DNA of 40,177 nucleotides from Collinsella tanakaei YIT 12063 (GTDB taxonomy: Bacteria > Actinomycetota > Coriobacteriia > Coriobacteriales > Coriobacteriaceae), in NCBI RefSeq assembly GCF_000225705.1, contig NZ_JH126474.1, positions 1 to 40,177 of the forward strand, in the 5' to 3' direction. The translations under genes were made by a program, and so were the position numbers. This document shows positions 15,789 through 22,613 of this stretch, one piece after another (the stretch's first letter is position 1; each line of letters starts with the position of its first letter). The notes beneath the pieces were generated by a model that saw nothing but the letters and a program-made list of their open reading frames with translations, did not search any database and was not told the origin of the DNA.

Positions 15789-16120
15789 GGTGCGTTTCTC
15801 AATCTTTCGTGACGTCTCTCAAGAATATCAGCTTGTTGCGAAAGGTTCCGCACCTTTCAACAACTTTTCCCAATCGGTTGAAAAGTGAAGAAAAGAACCG
15901 AAAAGTTATTAACAACATGCCAACAACCTGTGGAAAAGTCCGTGGAAGAACATGAAACGCTTCTTGAAGAAATGGTGAGAGTTGGACGAACAGTGAAAAT
16001 CACTGGTTTCTTGCCAATCTTTCAGGCAAGATACATTGACATTCTTGCACCTTATTCCATACAATCTCTAAGCTCACGTGTCTATGTGAGCAGACGAAAT
16101 GCAGCAGGAGGATATTAACC
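15789..16120. other. Divergent dnaA-operon/rpmH intergenic region, probable oriC component
   Basis: This 332-base gap is the point where leftward replication genes and rightward rpmH-rnpA-yidC genes diverge. It is AT-richer than its flanks and holds several DnaA-box-like sequences: TTTCAACAA near 15856, TTATTAACA at 15906-15914 and TGTGGAAAA near 15929-15937. None is the exact TTATCCACA consensus. The rightward part contains the rpmH promoter and leader hairpin. In many bacteria the rpmH-dnaA gap is part of oriC. Confidence 0.55.
16036..16065 (+). promoter_or_regulatory. Promoter of the rpmH operon
   Basis: A perfect TTGACA -35 (16036-16041) and a TACAAT -10 (16060-16065) are separated by 18 bases. 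Transcription would start about 16072, immediately before or within the hairpin GCTCAC (16072-16077) / GTGAGC (16086-16091), leaving a leader of about 50 bases before rpmH. Confidence 0.85.
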
Positions 16121-16264
16121 ATGAAGCGTACCTACCAGCCTAACAAGCGCAAGCGCGCCAAGACCCACGGCTTCCGTTCCCGTATGGCGACCAAGGGCGG
16201 CCGTGCCGTTCTCGCCCGTCGCCGCGCCAAGGGCCGCAAGCGTCTCACGGTGAGCGACAAATAA
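16121..16264 (+). CDS. rpmH: 50S ribosomal protein L34
   Basis: A 47-residue, very basic protein beginning [18 protein letters not shown] and containing [25 protein letters not shown]-type sequence, the invariant L34 signature. It is a component of the large ribosomal subunit. AGGAGG lies 9 bases before the ATG. It is the first gene of the rightward operon and is followed after 14 bases by rnpA, the near-universal rpmH-rnpA pairing. The codon choice is GC-rich and typical of highly expressed genes. Confidence 0.98.
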   Translation: MKRTYQPNKRKRAKTHGFRSRMATKGGRAVLARRRAKGRKRLTVSDK

Positions 16265-16278
16265 CTCACGCAACTCGC

Positions 16279-16617
16279 ATGAGAACATTGAAGTCTCGGC
16301 TGGAGTTCGAGCGTGCGTTCACTCAGGGAAGGCGCTATAACCATCCCCTGATTAGAATGGTTATATGTGATGCAGTTAACGAAGGCGATCCGGGTAGGGT
16401 CGCCTTCGTTGCTGCAAAAAGGCTTGGTTGCGCCGTTGTACGCAACCGGTCCAAGCGCGTGCTCCGCGAGGCCGCCCGCGCCGTGAAGCTTCCCGTCGAT
16501 GGATACGACATTATCTTGTTCGCTACCCCTCGCACTCGCGACTCTTCGCCGCAACAAATGATTGAAGCGCTTTGCAAGCTCTGTGAGAGGGCCGATCTGC
16601 ATGTCTCCGTTCGGTAG
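16279..16617 (+). CDS. rnpA: Ribonuclease P protein component
   Basis: A 112-residue basic protein that assists the RNase P RNA in trimming the 5' ends of tRNA precursors. The family signature RNRSKRVLREA is visible at about residues 56-66, preceded by RVAFVAAKRLG (the conserved FVxxKRLG-type strand). Length matches the family. It lies between rpmH and yidD in the standard order, and its last 17 bases overlap the start of yidD. The start ATG at 16279 gives the usual N-terminus (L-x-SRLEFERAF). Confidence 0.96.
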   Translation: MRTLKSRLEFERAFTQGRRYNHPLIRMVICDAVNEGDPGRVAFVAAKRLGCAVVRNRSKRVLREAARAVKLPVDGYDIILFATPRTRDSSPQQMIEALCKLCERADLHVSVR

Positions 16618-16867
16618 TATCAAAAGACTTCTGAAGGGGATGGCGGTCGCCCTCATACACGTGTATCAAAAGGGCATATCGCCCCTTCTACCTGACTCGT
16701 GTATATACTTCCCGACTTGTTCACAGTATGCTGTTGAAGCTATTGAATCATATGGTGTTATGCGTGGCTGTTGGCTTGCTGCAAAAAGGATTCTGCGCTG
16801 CAATCCCTTGCATGTCGGCGGCTACGACCCCGTGCCCTCGAGGCCGCATCCGTATCGGAGGAACTAA
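16601..16867 (+). CDS. yidD: Membrane protein insertion efficiency factor YidD
   Basis: An 88-residue protein of the YidD (haemolysin-domain, DUF37) family, thought to aid YidC-dependent membrane protein insertion. The conserved pattern is present: IHVYQKGISPLLPDSCIYFP, then TCSQYAVEAIESYG and CNPLHVGGYDPVP, including all three conserved Cys. I choose ATG at 16601, with GAGAGGG 9-15 bases ahead and a 17-base overlap with rnpA; a longer frame from 16562 would run further into rnpA. yidC starts 3 bases after the stop, so the two are translationally linked. Confidence 0.95.
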   Translation: MSPFGSIKRLLKGMAVALIHVYQKGISPLLPDSCIYFPTCSQYAVEAIESYGVMRGCWLAAKRILRCNPLHVGGYDPVPSRPHPYRRN

Positions 16868-16870
16868 AAC

Positions 16871-17647
16871 ATGTGGGATTGGATCGTCAACATTCTATTT
16901 GTGGTCCTGCAGTTCATTCAGCAGTTTGCTGTTGACTGGGGCCTTTCGATCATCATCTTGGTGCTGATCGTCCGTATTATCCTTACGCCGCTGCTGCTTA
17001 AGTCGACTAAAGCAACTGCGCGCATGCAGGTTCTCCAGCCCAAGATGATGGAGATCCAGGAGAAGTACGCGGACGACCCCCAGCGTCAGGCTGAAGAGCT
17101 TCAGAAGTTCTACAGCGAGAACAAGTTCAATCCCTTTGGCGGTTGCTTGCCCCTGCTGATCCAGATGCCCATCCTTCTTGCGCTCTACACGCTTCTTCGC
17201 GACCTGCCCAAGTACTTCCCGGATCATGAAGGCGTCTTCTCGTTCTTCAACATCCTGCCTGACCTTACGGCGTCTCCTGCGACAAGCCTTGCAGAGGGCT
17301 TCACCGCGGGCCTCCCGTATCTCATCGCGCTTATTCTGTTCTCTGTTCTGACCCTGATTCCTCAGCTTATGCAGTCTCGCAACCAGACCGGCGCTCAGGC
17401 GCAGAGCATGAGGATGATGTCCGTCGTCATGACCCTCATGATGCTGTTTGTTGGCTGGGGCCTGCCCGCCGGTGTTCTTCTGTACTACGACGTTTCCACG
17501 CTCTGGCAGGTTGTCCAGCAGCTTTTCGTCACTCAGAAGGTTATTGAGAAGGCGAAGGCCGAAGAAGAGGAGCGCATGGCGAATGCTCCCATTCAAGTAG
17601 ACGTTGTTCGCCGTGAGCGCAAGCCCCGCCCGCACAAGAAGAGCTAA
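16871..17647 (+). CDS. yidC: Membrane protein insertase YidC/Oxa1
   Basis: A 258-residue Gram-positive-type YidC that inserts proteins into the cytoplasmic membrane. Five membrane segments can be read: one at residues 5-22, then LSIIILVLIVRIILTPLLL (about 24-43) carrying the conserved Arg, and three more at about 95-110, 150-168 and 178-205. The charged cytoplasmic hairpin with KYADDPQRQAEELQKFY lies between. The C-terminal tail is basic (RRERKPRPHKKS), as is common for ribosome contact. GGAGG lies 9-10 bases before the ATG. No lipoprotein cysteine is visible near the N-terminus. The stop is followed by the palindrome TAAGGTACCTTA (17648-17659). Confidence 0.96.
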   Translation: MWDWIVNILFVVLQFIQQFAVDWGLSIIILVLIVRIILTPLLLKSTKATARMQVLQPKMMEIQEKYADDPQRQAEELQKFYSENKFNPFGGCLPLLIQMPILLALYTLLRDLPKYFPDHEGVFSFFNILPDLTASPATSLAEGFTAGLPYLIALILFSVLTLIPQLMQSRNQTGAQAQSMRMMSVVMTLMMLFVGWGLPAGVLLYYDVSTLWQVVQQLFVTQKVIEKAKAEEEERMANAPIQVDVVRRERKPRPHKKS

Positions 17648-17674
17648 TAAGGTACCTTACTAATAAGGGAGTTT

Positions 17675-18244
17675 ATGATGTCTGAGGAAATTACTGAGGT
17701 TCTTGCCGAGGATTCTTCCGTTACTTCCGGTGAGTATCCGGAGATCGCTCAGCGTTATAAGGCTGGTGAGCAGCTTACGGACGAGGAGCTCGATACTATT
17801 GCGGACGTTGCCGTATCTGTCCTCCGCTCTATCCTTACTCATTACGATGCCGAATCCTCTCCTATTGATGAGTACGATGGTGATGACGGCGAGCTTATTC
17901 TTGATGTTACTGCTCCTGATCTTGCTGTCCTAATTGGACGTCATGGACGTACTCTCGAATCCTTGCAGGTTCTCGTTTCTCTCCTGGTTAGCCGTAAGCT
18001 TGGTTTCAGGTATCCAGTTGTTGTTGACGTGGAAGGCTACAAGAGTCGCCGCCATGACAAGGTTGTTTCTATGGCTCACTCTGCTGCATCTCGTGCTGTT
18101 CGTCAGCATGGCTCCGTTCCTCTTCCTCCTATGAATGCTTATGAGCGCCGCCTTGTTCATATTGCTTTGAGGGAGAACGATGCTGTTGAGACTCACTCTG
18201 AGGGTGTCGATCCCGAGCGTCGTGTTGTTATCAATGCGCTTTAA
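17675..18244 (+). CDS. jag: KH-R3H RNA-binding protein Jag/KhpB
   Basis: A 189-residue protein with an acidic N-terminus (about 1-60), a KH domain containing LIGRHGRTLESLQVLVSLLV (about 87-106), and a C-terminal R3H domain with YERRLVHIALREND. KhpB/Jag/EloR proteins bind RNA and affect cell elongation in Firmicutes; adjacency to yidC is widely conserved. A Jag-N domain is not obvious, so this is the short actinobacterial form. Two ATGs (17675 and 17678) are possible behind AAGGGAG; the second has slightly better spacing. Codon use is noticeably more T-ending than in yidC. A strong terminator follows. Confidence 0.92.
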   Translation: MMSEEITEVLAEDSSVTSGEYPEIAQRYKAGEQLTDEELDTIADVAVSVLRSILTHYDAESSPIDEYDGDDGELILDVTAPDLAVLIGRHGRTLESLQVLVSLLVSRKLGFRYPVVVDVEGYKSRRHDKVVSMAHSAASRAVRQHGSVPLPPMNAYERRLVHIALRENDAVETHSEGVDPERRVVINAL

Positions 18245-18264
18245 CTGGTTGTTTATAGCCTCTT

Positions 18265-18295
18265 AAGGGGATGCACTTTGTGCGTCCCCTTTTTT
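18265..18295 (+). terminator. Rho-independent terminator after jag
   Basis: AAGGGGATGCAC pairs with GTGCGTCCCCTT (one T-G pair) around a short loop and is followed by a run of T residues. It closes the rpmH-jag operon. Confidence 0.93.
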
Positions 18296-18349
18296 GACTC
18301 AAATTCTTGTTACACTGATTTCAGTCATTAAGTCTCTGAAAGGATTTCA

Positions 18350-19123
18350 ATGTCCGATTCTTCTGGTGCACGTTCTATTGAACTGGAAACCATCGACCCC
18401 AGTTCCGAGTTTGTAGATCAGCTTGTGTTCAAGCTTTCTTCTTACCTTCCTTCTTTTTGTATTGATATTGATGAGGATCACCTGCGCCTTTGTGTTCTTC
18501 ATCTTCTGTATGTTGAACAGGTTAATCACTATATCAATCTCACTCGCATTACAAATCTTGACGATGCTCTTGTCCTTCATATTCTCGATTCTTTGCTGTT
18601 CCTACCTTTTATACCTGAAGGATCAGATACGCTTCTTGATATGGGTTCGGGCCCTGGATACCCTGGCCTTCCTCTTCATGCTTGCTCTAACGTTTCGGCT
18701 ACTCTACTGGATTCAGTGTCCAAGAAGATGAATGTAGTCTCTGTAATCGCTGACGCTCTTCTTGTTTCAGATATTACTTGTGTATCTGATAGGCTTGAGA
18801 CCTATGCGAAAGATAAAGCCGGTCAGTTTGATGTTGTTACTGCTAGAGCACTCGCTTCTCTTCCGGTTCTGATTGAGTATGCTCGACCATTCTTAAAAAT
18901 GGGTGGCACTCTTCTCGTCAGCAAGGGTCTTCCAGATGAATCTGAAGTCTCGTCTGGCTTGAAAGCTTGTTCCATATGTGGCTTCAAGCTCGTTGACCGC
19001 CAGGAGTTTGATCTTCTTCATGATCTTGGTCACCGAGTTATTTTCTCTTTTAAAGTGGTTTCTAAATCTAAGGTTAAACTTCCTAGACAGAACGGCCTAG
19101 CTCGAAAGGCCCCGCTTGCATAA
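18350..19123 (+). CDS. rsmG: 16S rRNA (guanine527-N7)-methyltransferase RsmG (GidB)
   Basis: A 257-residue SAM-dependent methyltransferase that modifies G527 of 16S rRNA; loss of RsmG gives low-level streptomycin resistance in other bacteria. Family motifs are visible: HILDSLLFLPF, the SAM site LLDMGSGPGYPGLPLH (about 96-111), LLDSVSKKM, and VVTARALASLPVL. Length is slightly above the usual 210-240 because of a C-terminal basic tail. AAAGGA lies 5 bases before the ATG. It has its own transcription unit between two terminators. A parS site begins at the base after its stop. GC content is clearly below that of the genes on the left. Confidence 0.95.
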   Translation: MSDSSGARSIELETIDPSSEFVDQLVFKLSSYLPSFCIDIDEDHLRLCVLHLLYVEQVNHYINLTRITNLDDALVLHILDSLLFLPFIPEGSDTLLDMGSGPGYPGLPLHACSNVSATLLDSVSKKMNVVSVIADALLVSDITCVSDRLETYAKDKAGQFDVVTARALASLPVLIEYARPFLKMGGTLLVSKGLPDESEVSSGLKACSICGFKLVDRQEFDLLHDLGHRVIFSFKVVSKSKVKLPRQNGLARKAPLA

Positions 19124-19139
19124 TGTTTCACGTGAAACG
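19124..19139. repeat. parS site 1 (ParB-binding)
   Basis: TGTTTCACGTGAAACG matches the parS consensus TGTTTCACGTGAAACA at 15 of 16 positions. It starts at the base after the rsmG stop codon. Confidence 0.93.
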
Positions 19140-19148
19140 CTTCCAATA

Positions 19149-19170
19149 GCCGGCATCTTGCCGGCTTATT
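19149..19170 (+). terminator. Terminator after rsmG
   Basis: GCCGGCA (19149-19155) and TGCCGGC (19159-19165) form a 7-bp stem with a 3-base loop, followed by TTATTTATT. Confidence 0.8.
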
Positions 19171-20425
19171 TATTATCAGTCAAAGGATGTGTCTTTGATC
19201 GCCCGCTTAGATTTGTTTCCTCTTAAACTTCGATGCTCTACGCTCTTATAAATCGGCAAATTAACTATAATCTGGACGATCCTTCATTGATTGCTGTTTG
19301 AATCGATGCATCGAGGTTATATATCTGTATGGAATTGATCATGATTGTATCTATGTAAGTGAATTGATACTTACCATATTCATAGTAATTAAAGAACGAA
19401 TTACTGAGATTCCTGTTAGCGGCTTAAATCATGTTTTATTGGATTGTTTACTCCGGTATTGAAAAACTTATTATCATTAATAGCACTATGTATTAAATTG
19501 AAGCTTGTTATCTAATCTATTCAGTTTGCAGCGCGATATCTCTGTCTCATCTCAATTGTTAGATCATAAGAAGAGACCAATCACTTCACTGAGTTGAATG
19601 GCAGCGTCTTGGCTAGCCAGATAAAAAGAATTTTCGCATAAATATCTATCGCAGAGTGTTTTGATTCCATGTATTAACATAGTTTAGGTATGGACGATGA
19701 CTAGATGCGCTGTGATTTGTATTAGCAGCTATACGTCACATTGATATTTTGGGTATCGCTTTAATGATTTAAGAAAAATCCAATTTGCTGATGATTGATT
19801 TACTAAAAATGGTATAGCTATTATACAGTTGTTTGATTTGGCGTATTCGATTTTGTCTCAAGGTAAATCGCATATAGATGATTTGTAGTTTGATTAGGAC
19901 TCTATATGTGCATTGCGAAGTTTCATACAATTTATCACTCGCTATATTTTTACTATTGAATCTAAAGATCAATATTATCAACTCATGATTACTGTATTTG
20001 TAAGCTACTTGCGCATTTATAAAATTGAGTTGCCTGTATTTGTCAATTATTTTGCAATCCATTAGCTATAATCGGTTGGATACGATATTTATAGTTCTTT
20101 TTTTGGCAACATTGCTATATAGAATCGTAGTAAGAAGTTAGTTTGTACGATTTCAGCTTGAAGAAATTTGCGCAGATTATTTAGTTGACGTTCAATATAG
20201 TGCGGTTAATCTTACGCAAAAGATTGTCGATAGCAGTTGTGGTGTGATTTCGTTTTGTACTTCACTTATTTATGCTCTGAATGGCCTTGCTCAATAACTG
20301 AATTCATGAACGTTGTTCGTTAATTGACTATTGAATGGATTCTGCTTGCTCATATCGACGTAGTCGATTATCTGAAATTGCCAATCTGGACCTACTTCAC
20401 GAAAGAGCAGTCAGTTTTGATTGAA
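19171..20425. other. AT-rich gene-free region between rsmG and parAB, flanked by parS sites
   Basis: About 1.25 kb with no credible gene: the open frames are short, lack ribosome-binding sites and have no recognisable protein sequence. By eye roughly two thirds of the bases are A or T, against about 40 percent in most of the window. I see no exact DnaA box. parS sites lie at both ends (19124 and 20426/20471). It could be part of oriC (unwinding region), a segregation-complex loading zone, the site of an unrecognised RNA, or decayed DNA. Confidence 0.6.
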
Positions 20426-20441
20426 TGTTTCACGTGAAACG
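20426..20441. repeat. parS site 2
   Basis: TGTTTCACGTGAAACG, 15 of 16 positions to consensus. It lies between a possible -35 (TTGAAT, 20421-20426) and a possible -10 (TATTCT, 20445-20450) in front of parA, so ParB binding could repress parAB. Confidence 0.93.
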
Positions 20442-20470
20442 TTGTATTCTATAGGAGTTAAACCTGAGCA

Positions 20471-20486
20471 TGTTTCACGTGAAACA
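20471..20486. repeat. parS site 3 (perfect consensus)
   Basis: TGTTTCACGTGAAACA is an exact 16-base parS palindrome, 45 bases from site 2 and 45 bases before the parA start codon. Confidence 0.96.
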
Positions 20487-20530
20487 TATTCCATGGGGCC
20501 AAATGCAGTAATGAATAATAGGAGGACAAC

Positions 20531-21331
20531 GTGGGGTTTCGCGACATTAGCCGTTTAAAAAGTGAAAAAGATACGCGCGTAATCGCGATTATCAACCAGA
20601 AGGGCGGTGTTGGAAAGTCTACCACTGCAGTAAATCTTGCTGCAGCGCTTGGTGAGCAGAACCGCAAGGTTCTTATTGTAGATTTTGACCCGCAGGGAAA
20701 CTCTACGAGTGGCTTTGGAATTGATAAAGAGGAGCTTACCCAGTGCGTATATGACGCTATCTTGCATGATGTGGCGGCAGAAGAGATTATCCAGGAAACA
20801 TCTTGCAAGAAAGTGTTCGTTGTCCCTGCAACAATACAGCTTGCTGGGGCTGAAATTGAGCTTGTTTCTGCAATGGCGCGTGAAACTCGATTGAAAGACA
20901 TGATCGACCCTATCAAGGATGAATTTGACTTCATCTTTATCGATTGCCCGCCTTCTCTTGGATTGCTTACCATTAACGCACTTGCCGCAGCTGATAGCGT
21001 GCTCATTCCAATTCAATGTGAGTACTATGCCCTTGAAGGCGTTACAAAGCTTCTTGAGTCGATGAGAATGGTTAAGGGCCGCATCAACAAGGATCTTGAT
21101 ACCTTTGGTGTTCTTCTTACGATGTACGATTCGCGTACATCGCTTTCTAATCAGGTTGTTGAGGAAGTAAGGCGTTACTTTGGAAATCTTGCTTTTAAGA
21201 CATTGATCCCACGTTCCGTTAAGGTTTCCGAAGCTCCTTCATATGGACTCCCAATTATTAAATACTCTCCTAGCAATAAGGGAGCTCGTGCATATATGAA
21301 CCTTGCAAGAGAGGTGATTCGTCGTGCCTAG
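20531..21331 (+). CDS. parA: Chromosome partitioning ATPase ParA (Soj)
   Basis: A 266-residue Walker-type ATPase that moves ParB-parS complexes over the nucleoid. The deviant Walker A is NQKGGVGKSTT at about residues 22-32, Walker A' is VLIVDFDPQGNSTSG, and Walker B is FIFIDCPPSLGLLTINAL. There is no N-terminal helix-turn-helix, so it is the chromosomal Soj-type. The GTG start at 20531 is chosen for AGGAGG about 5 bases upstream. It overlaps parB by 8 bases. The three parS sites lie upstream. The GC content is lower than that of the dnaA block. Confidence 0.97.
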   Translation: MGFRDISRLKSEKDTRVIAIINQKGGVGKSTTAVNLAAALGEQNRKVLIVDFDPQGNSTSGFGIDKEELTQCVYDAILHDVAAEEIIQETSCKKVFVVPATIQLAGAEIELVSAMARETRLKDMIDPIKDEFDFIFIDCPPSLGLLTINALAAADSVLIPIQCEYYALEGVTKLLESMRMVKGRINKDLDTFGVLLTMYDSRTSLSNQVVEEVRRYFGNLAFKTLIPRSVKVSEAPSYGLPIIKYSPSNKGARAYMNLAREVIRRA

Positions 21332-22202
21332 CCCTAAGAAAAAACCTGCACTTGGAAGAGGTCTTGGATCCCTTATGGGTGAAGCCCAGTCTGAGACAGG
21401 CTTTGTTGAGCAGAAGGAAGATAACAAGGTTCCCATTGATAAGATTAATCCTAATCCAAATCAGCCAAGAACGCATTTCAATGAAACGCTCCTGAATGAG
21501 CTTGCGGATTCAATTCGTGAGAACGGTGTCCTTCAACCTCTTCTGGTGAGGAAGAAGGGTAAGGGTTATGAAATCATCGCAGGTGAACGTAGATATCAAG
21601 CCTCTAAGATAGCCGGCCTTGAAGAGCTTCCCGTGATCGTCAAGGAAGTCGATGATCAGAAGATGCTCGAGCTTGCCTTGATCGAGAATCTTCAGAGGTC
21701 CGATCTTAATCCGATTGAAGAAGCTAAGGGTTATAGGCAGCTCATCAAAGCGAGCGGCATGACCCAGGAGGCATTATCAAAGGCAGTTTCAAAGTCGCGC
21801 TCGAGCATCACAAACTCCCTGAGACTTTTGGATTTGCCGGAGCCAGTACAGCAGTATCTGTTTGATGGAAGGCTTACTGCCGGACATGCACGCGCAATTC
21901 TCGCCGTCCCTTATGAAGAGCAGCGAGTCAAGTTGGCTGATAAGGTGGTCGCAGAAGGATTGTCGGTTCGAGCGACTGAAAACCTTGCTCCACTGTTTTC
22001 AGTCGGAGAAACGCCAAGGACTCCTCGTCCTGTTATGCCGCAATCGTATAAGAGGGCTGCAAGGGTTCTGCGTCAGGCATTGAATACCAACGTCAAGGTA
22101 AAGTCTTCACGTGGTAAGAATAAAATTGAGATTGAGTTCAAGGACGAGGAAGAACTTACGAGAATATTGTCATCAATGGTATCTGGTGGTGACGATGAAT
22201 AG
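21324..22202 (+). CDS. parB: Chromosome partitioning protein ParB (Spo0J)
   Basis: A 292-residue ParB, the CTP-dependent clamp that loads at parS. It begins with the family start KKPALGRGLGSLMG. The ParB/Srx domain contains PNPNQPRTHF and the CTP-binding GERRYQASK (about 90-98), with LIENLQRSDLNPIEEAKGY nearby. The helix-turn-helix region has TQEALSKAVSKSRSSITNSL, followed by GHARAIL. The C-terminal dimerisation domain is short and charged. The GTG start overlaps the parA stop by 8 bases. parB in turn overlaps the next small gene by 8 bases, giving a compact three-gene operon. Confidence 0.97.
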   Translation: MPSPKKKPALGRGLGSLMGEAQSETGFVEQKEDNKVPIDKINPNPNQPRTHFNETLLNELADSIRENGVLQPLLVRKKGKGYEIIAGERRYQASKIAGLEELPVIVKEVDDQKMLELALIENLQRSDLNPIEEAKGYRQLIKASGMTQEALSKAVSKSRSSITNSLRLLDLPEPVQQYLFDGRLTAGHARAILAVPYEEQRVKLADKVVAEGLSVRATENLAPLFSVGETPRTPRPVMPQSYKRAARVLRQALNTNVKVKSSRGKNKIEIEFKDEEELTRILSSMVSGGDDE

Positions 22203-22449
22203 GGATCAGAAGCTTGCATTAGCAGTGTTCTCAGTAACTGCATTGGTATCTGCGGGCATTGCCATTCTGGTTGCATTAAATAAGGATGAGATTCATGAGA
22301 GGATCACCGAGATAAAAAGCGACCTTCTCGCCGGTTCTCGTAGCCGTATGGATGGAATGACGGAAGAAGTGGCGATGAAGACCGCTAAACTCACTCATAA
22401 TCCTAAAATCAACCAAGAGTGGGTTGAGAGACAATGGGATATGATTTAA
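22195..22449 (+). CDS. Small single-span membrane protein of the parAB operon, function unknown
   Basis: An 84-residue protein with one hydrophobic helix near the N-terminus (LALAVFSVTALVSAGIAILVAL, about residues 8-29) followed by a charged, mostly helical tail. It somewhat resembles YtxH-like small membrane proteins but I cannot assign a family. Its ATG lies within the parB end (ATGAATAG, 8-base overlap), so translation is probably coupled. The position suggests a membrane partner for the segregation operon, which is inference. Its stop lies inside a 20-base perfect palindrome (22446-22465), and a strong terminator follows. Confidence 0.75.
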   Translation: MNRDQKLALAVFSVTALVSAGIAILVALNKDEIHERITEIKSDLLAGSRSRMDGMTEEVAMKTAKLTHNPKINQEWVERQWDMI

Positions 22450-22465
22450 TTAGGTACCTAATTAA
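22446..22465. repeat. 20-base perfect palindrome over the stop codon of the parAB operon
   Basis: TTAATTAGGTACCTAATTAA is fully self-complementary. A related 12-base palindrome, TAAGGTACCTTA, follows the yidC stop at 17648-17659. Both are centred on GGTACC. Their role is unknown. Confidence 0.7.
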
Positions 22466-22476
22466 CAGATTGTTTT

Positions 22477-22510
22477 GCGGGGATTCTCTTGAAGAGGGTC
22501 CCCGCTTTTT
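22477..22510 (+). terminator. Terminator of the parAB operon
   Basis: GCGGGGA (22477-22483) pairs with TCCCCGC (22499-22505), with inner pairing in the loop, followed by TTTTT. Confidence 0.93.
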
Positions 22511-22558
22511 AGCACGCATACGTGACACTGCTTTCAACGAGCTTGATGTAGAGCTACG

Positions 22559-22590
22559 AAAAAGGACCCGGAGAGAAACTCCAGGTCCTT
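22559..22590 (-). terminator. Terminator of rlmN
   Basis: On the minus strand AAGGACCTGGAG and CTCCGGGTCCTT form a long stem (one mismatch), followed by TTTTT. It faces the parAB terminator across a convergent junction. Confidence 0.92.
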
Positions 22591-22613
22591 AGAGCAGTTC
22601 TATGTTGAGTCCC

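Noticed and set aside
19769-20062. 97-codon frame in the AT-rich gap
   Set aside because: No ribosome-binding site, no family resemblance, and composition typical of random AT-rich DNA.
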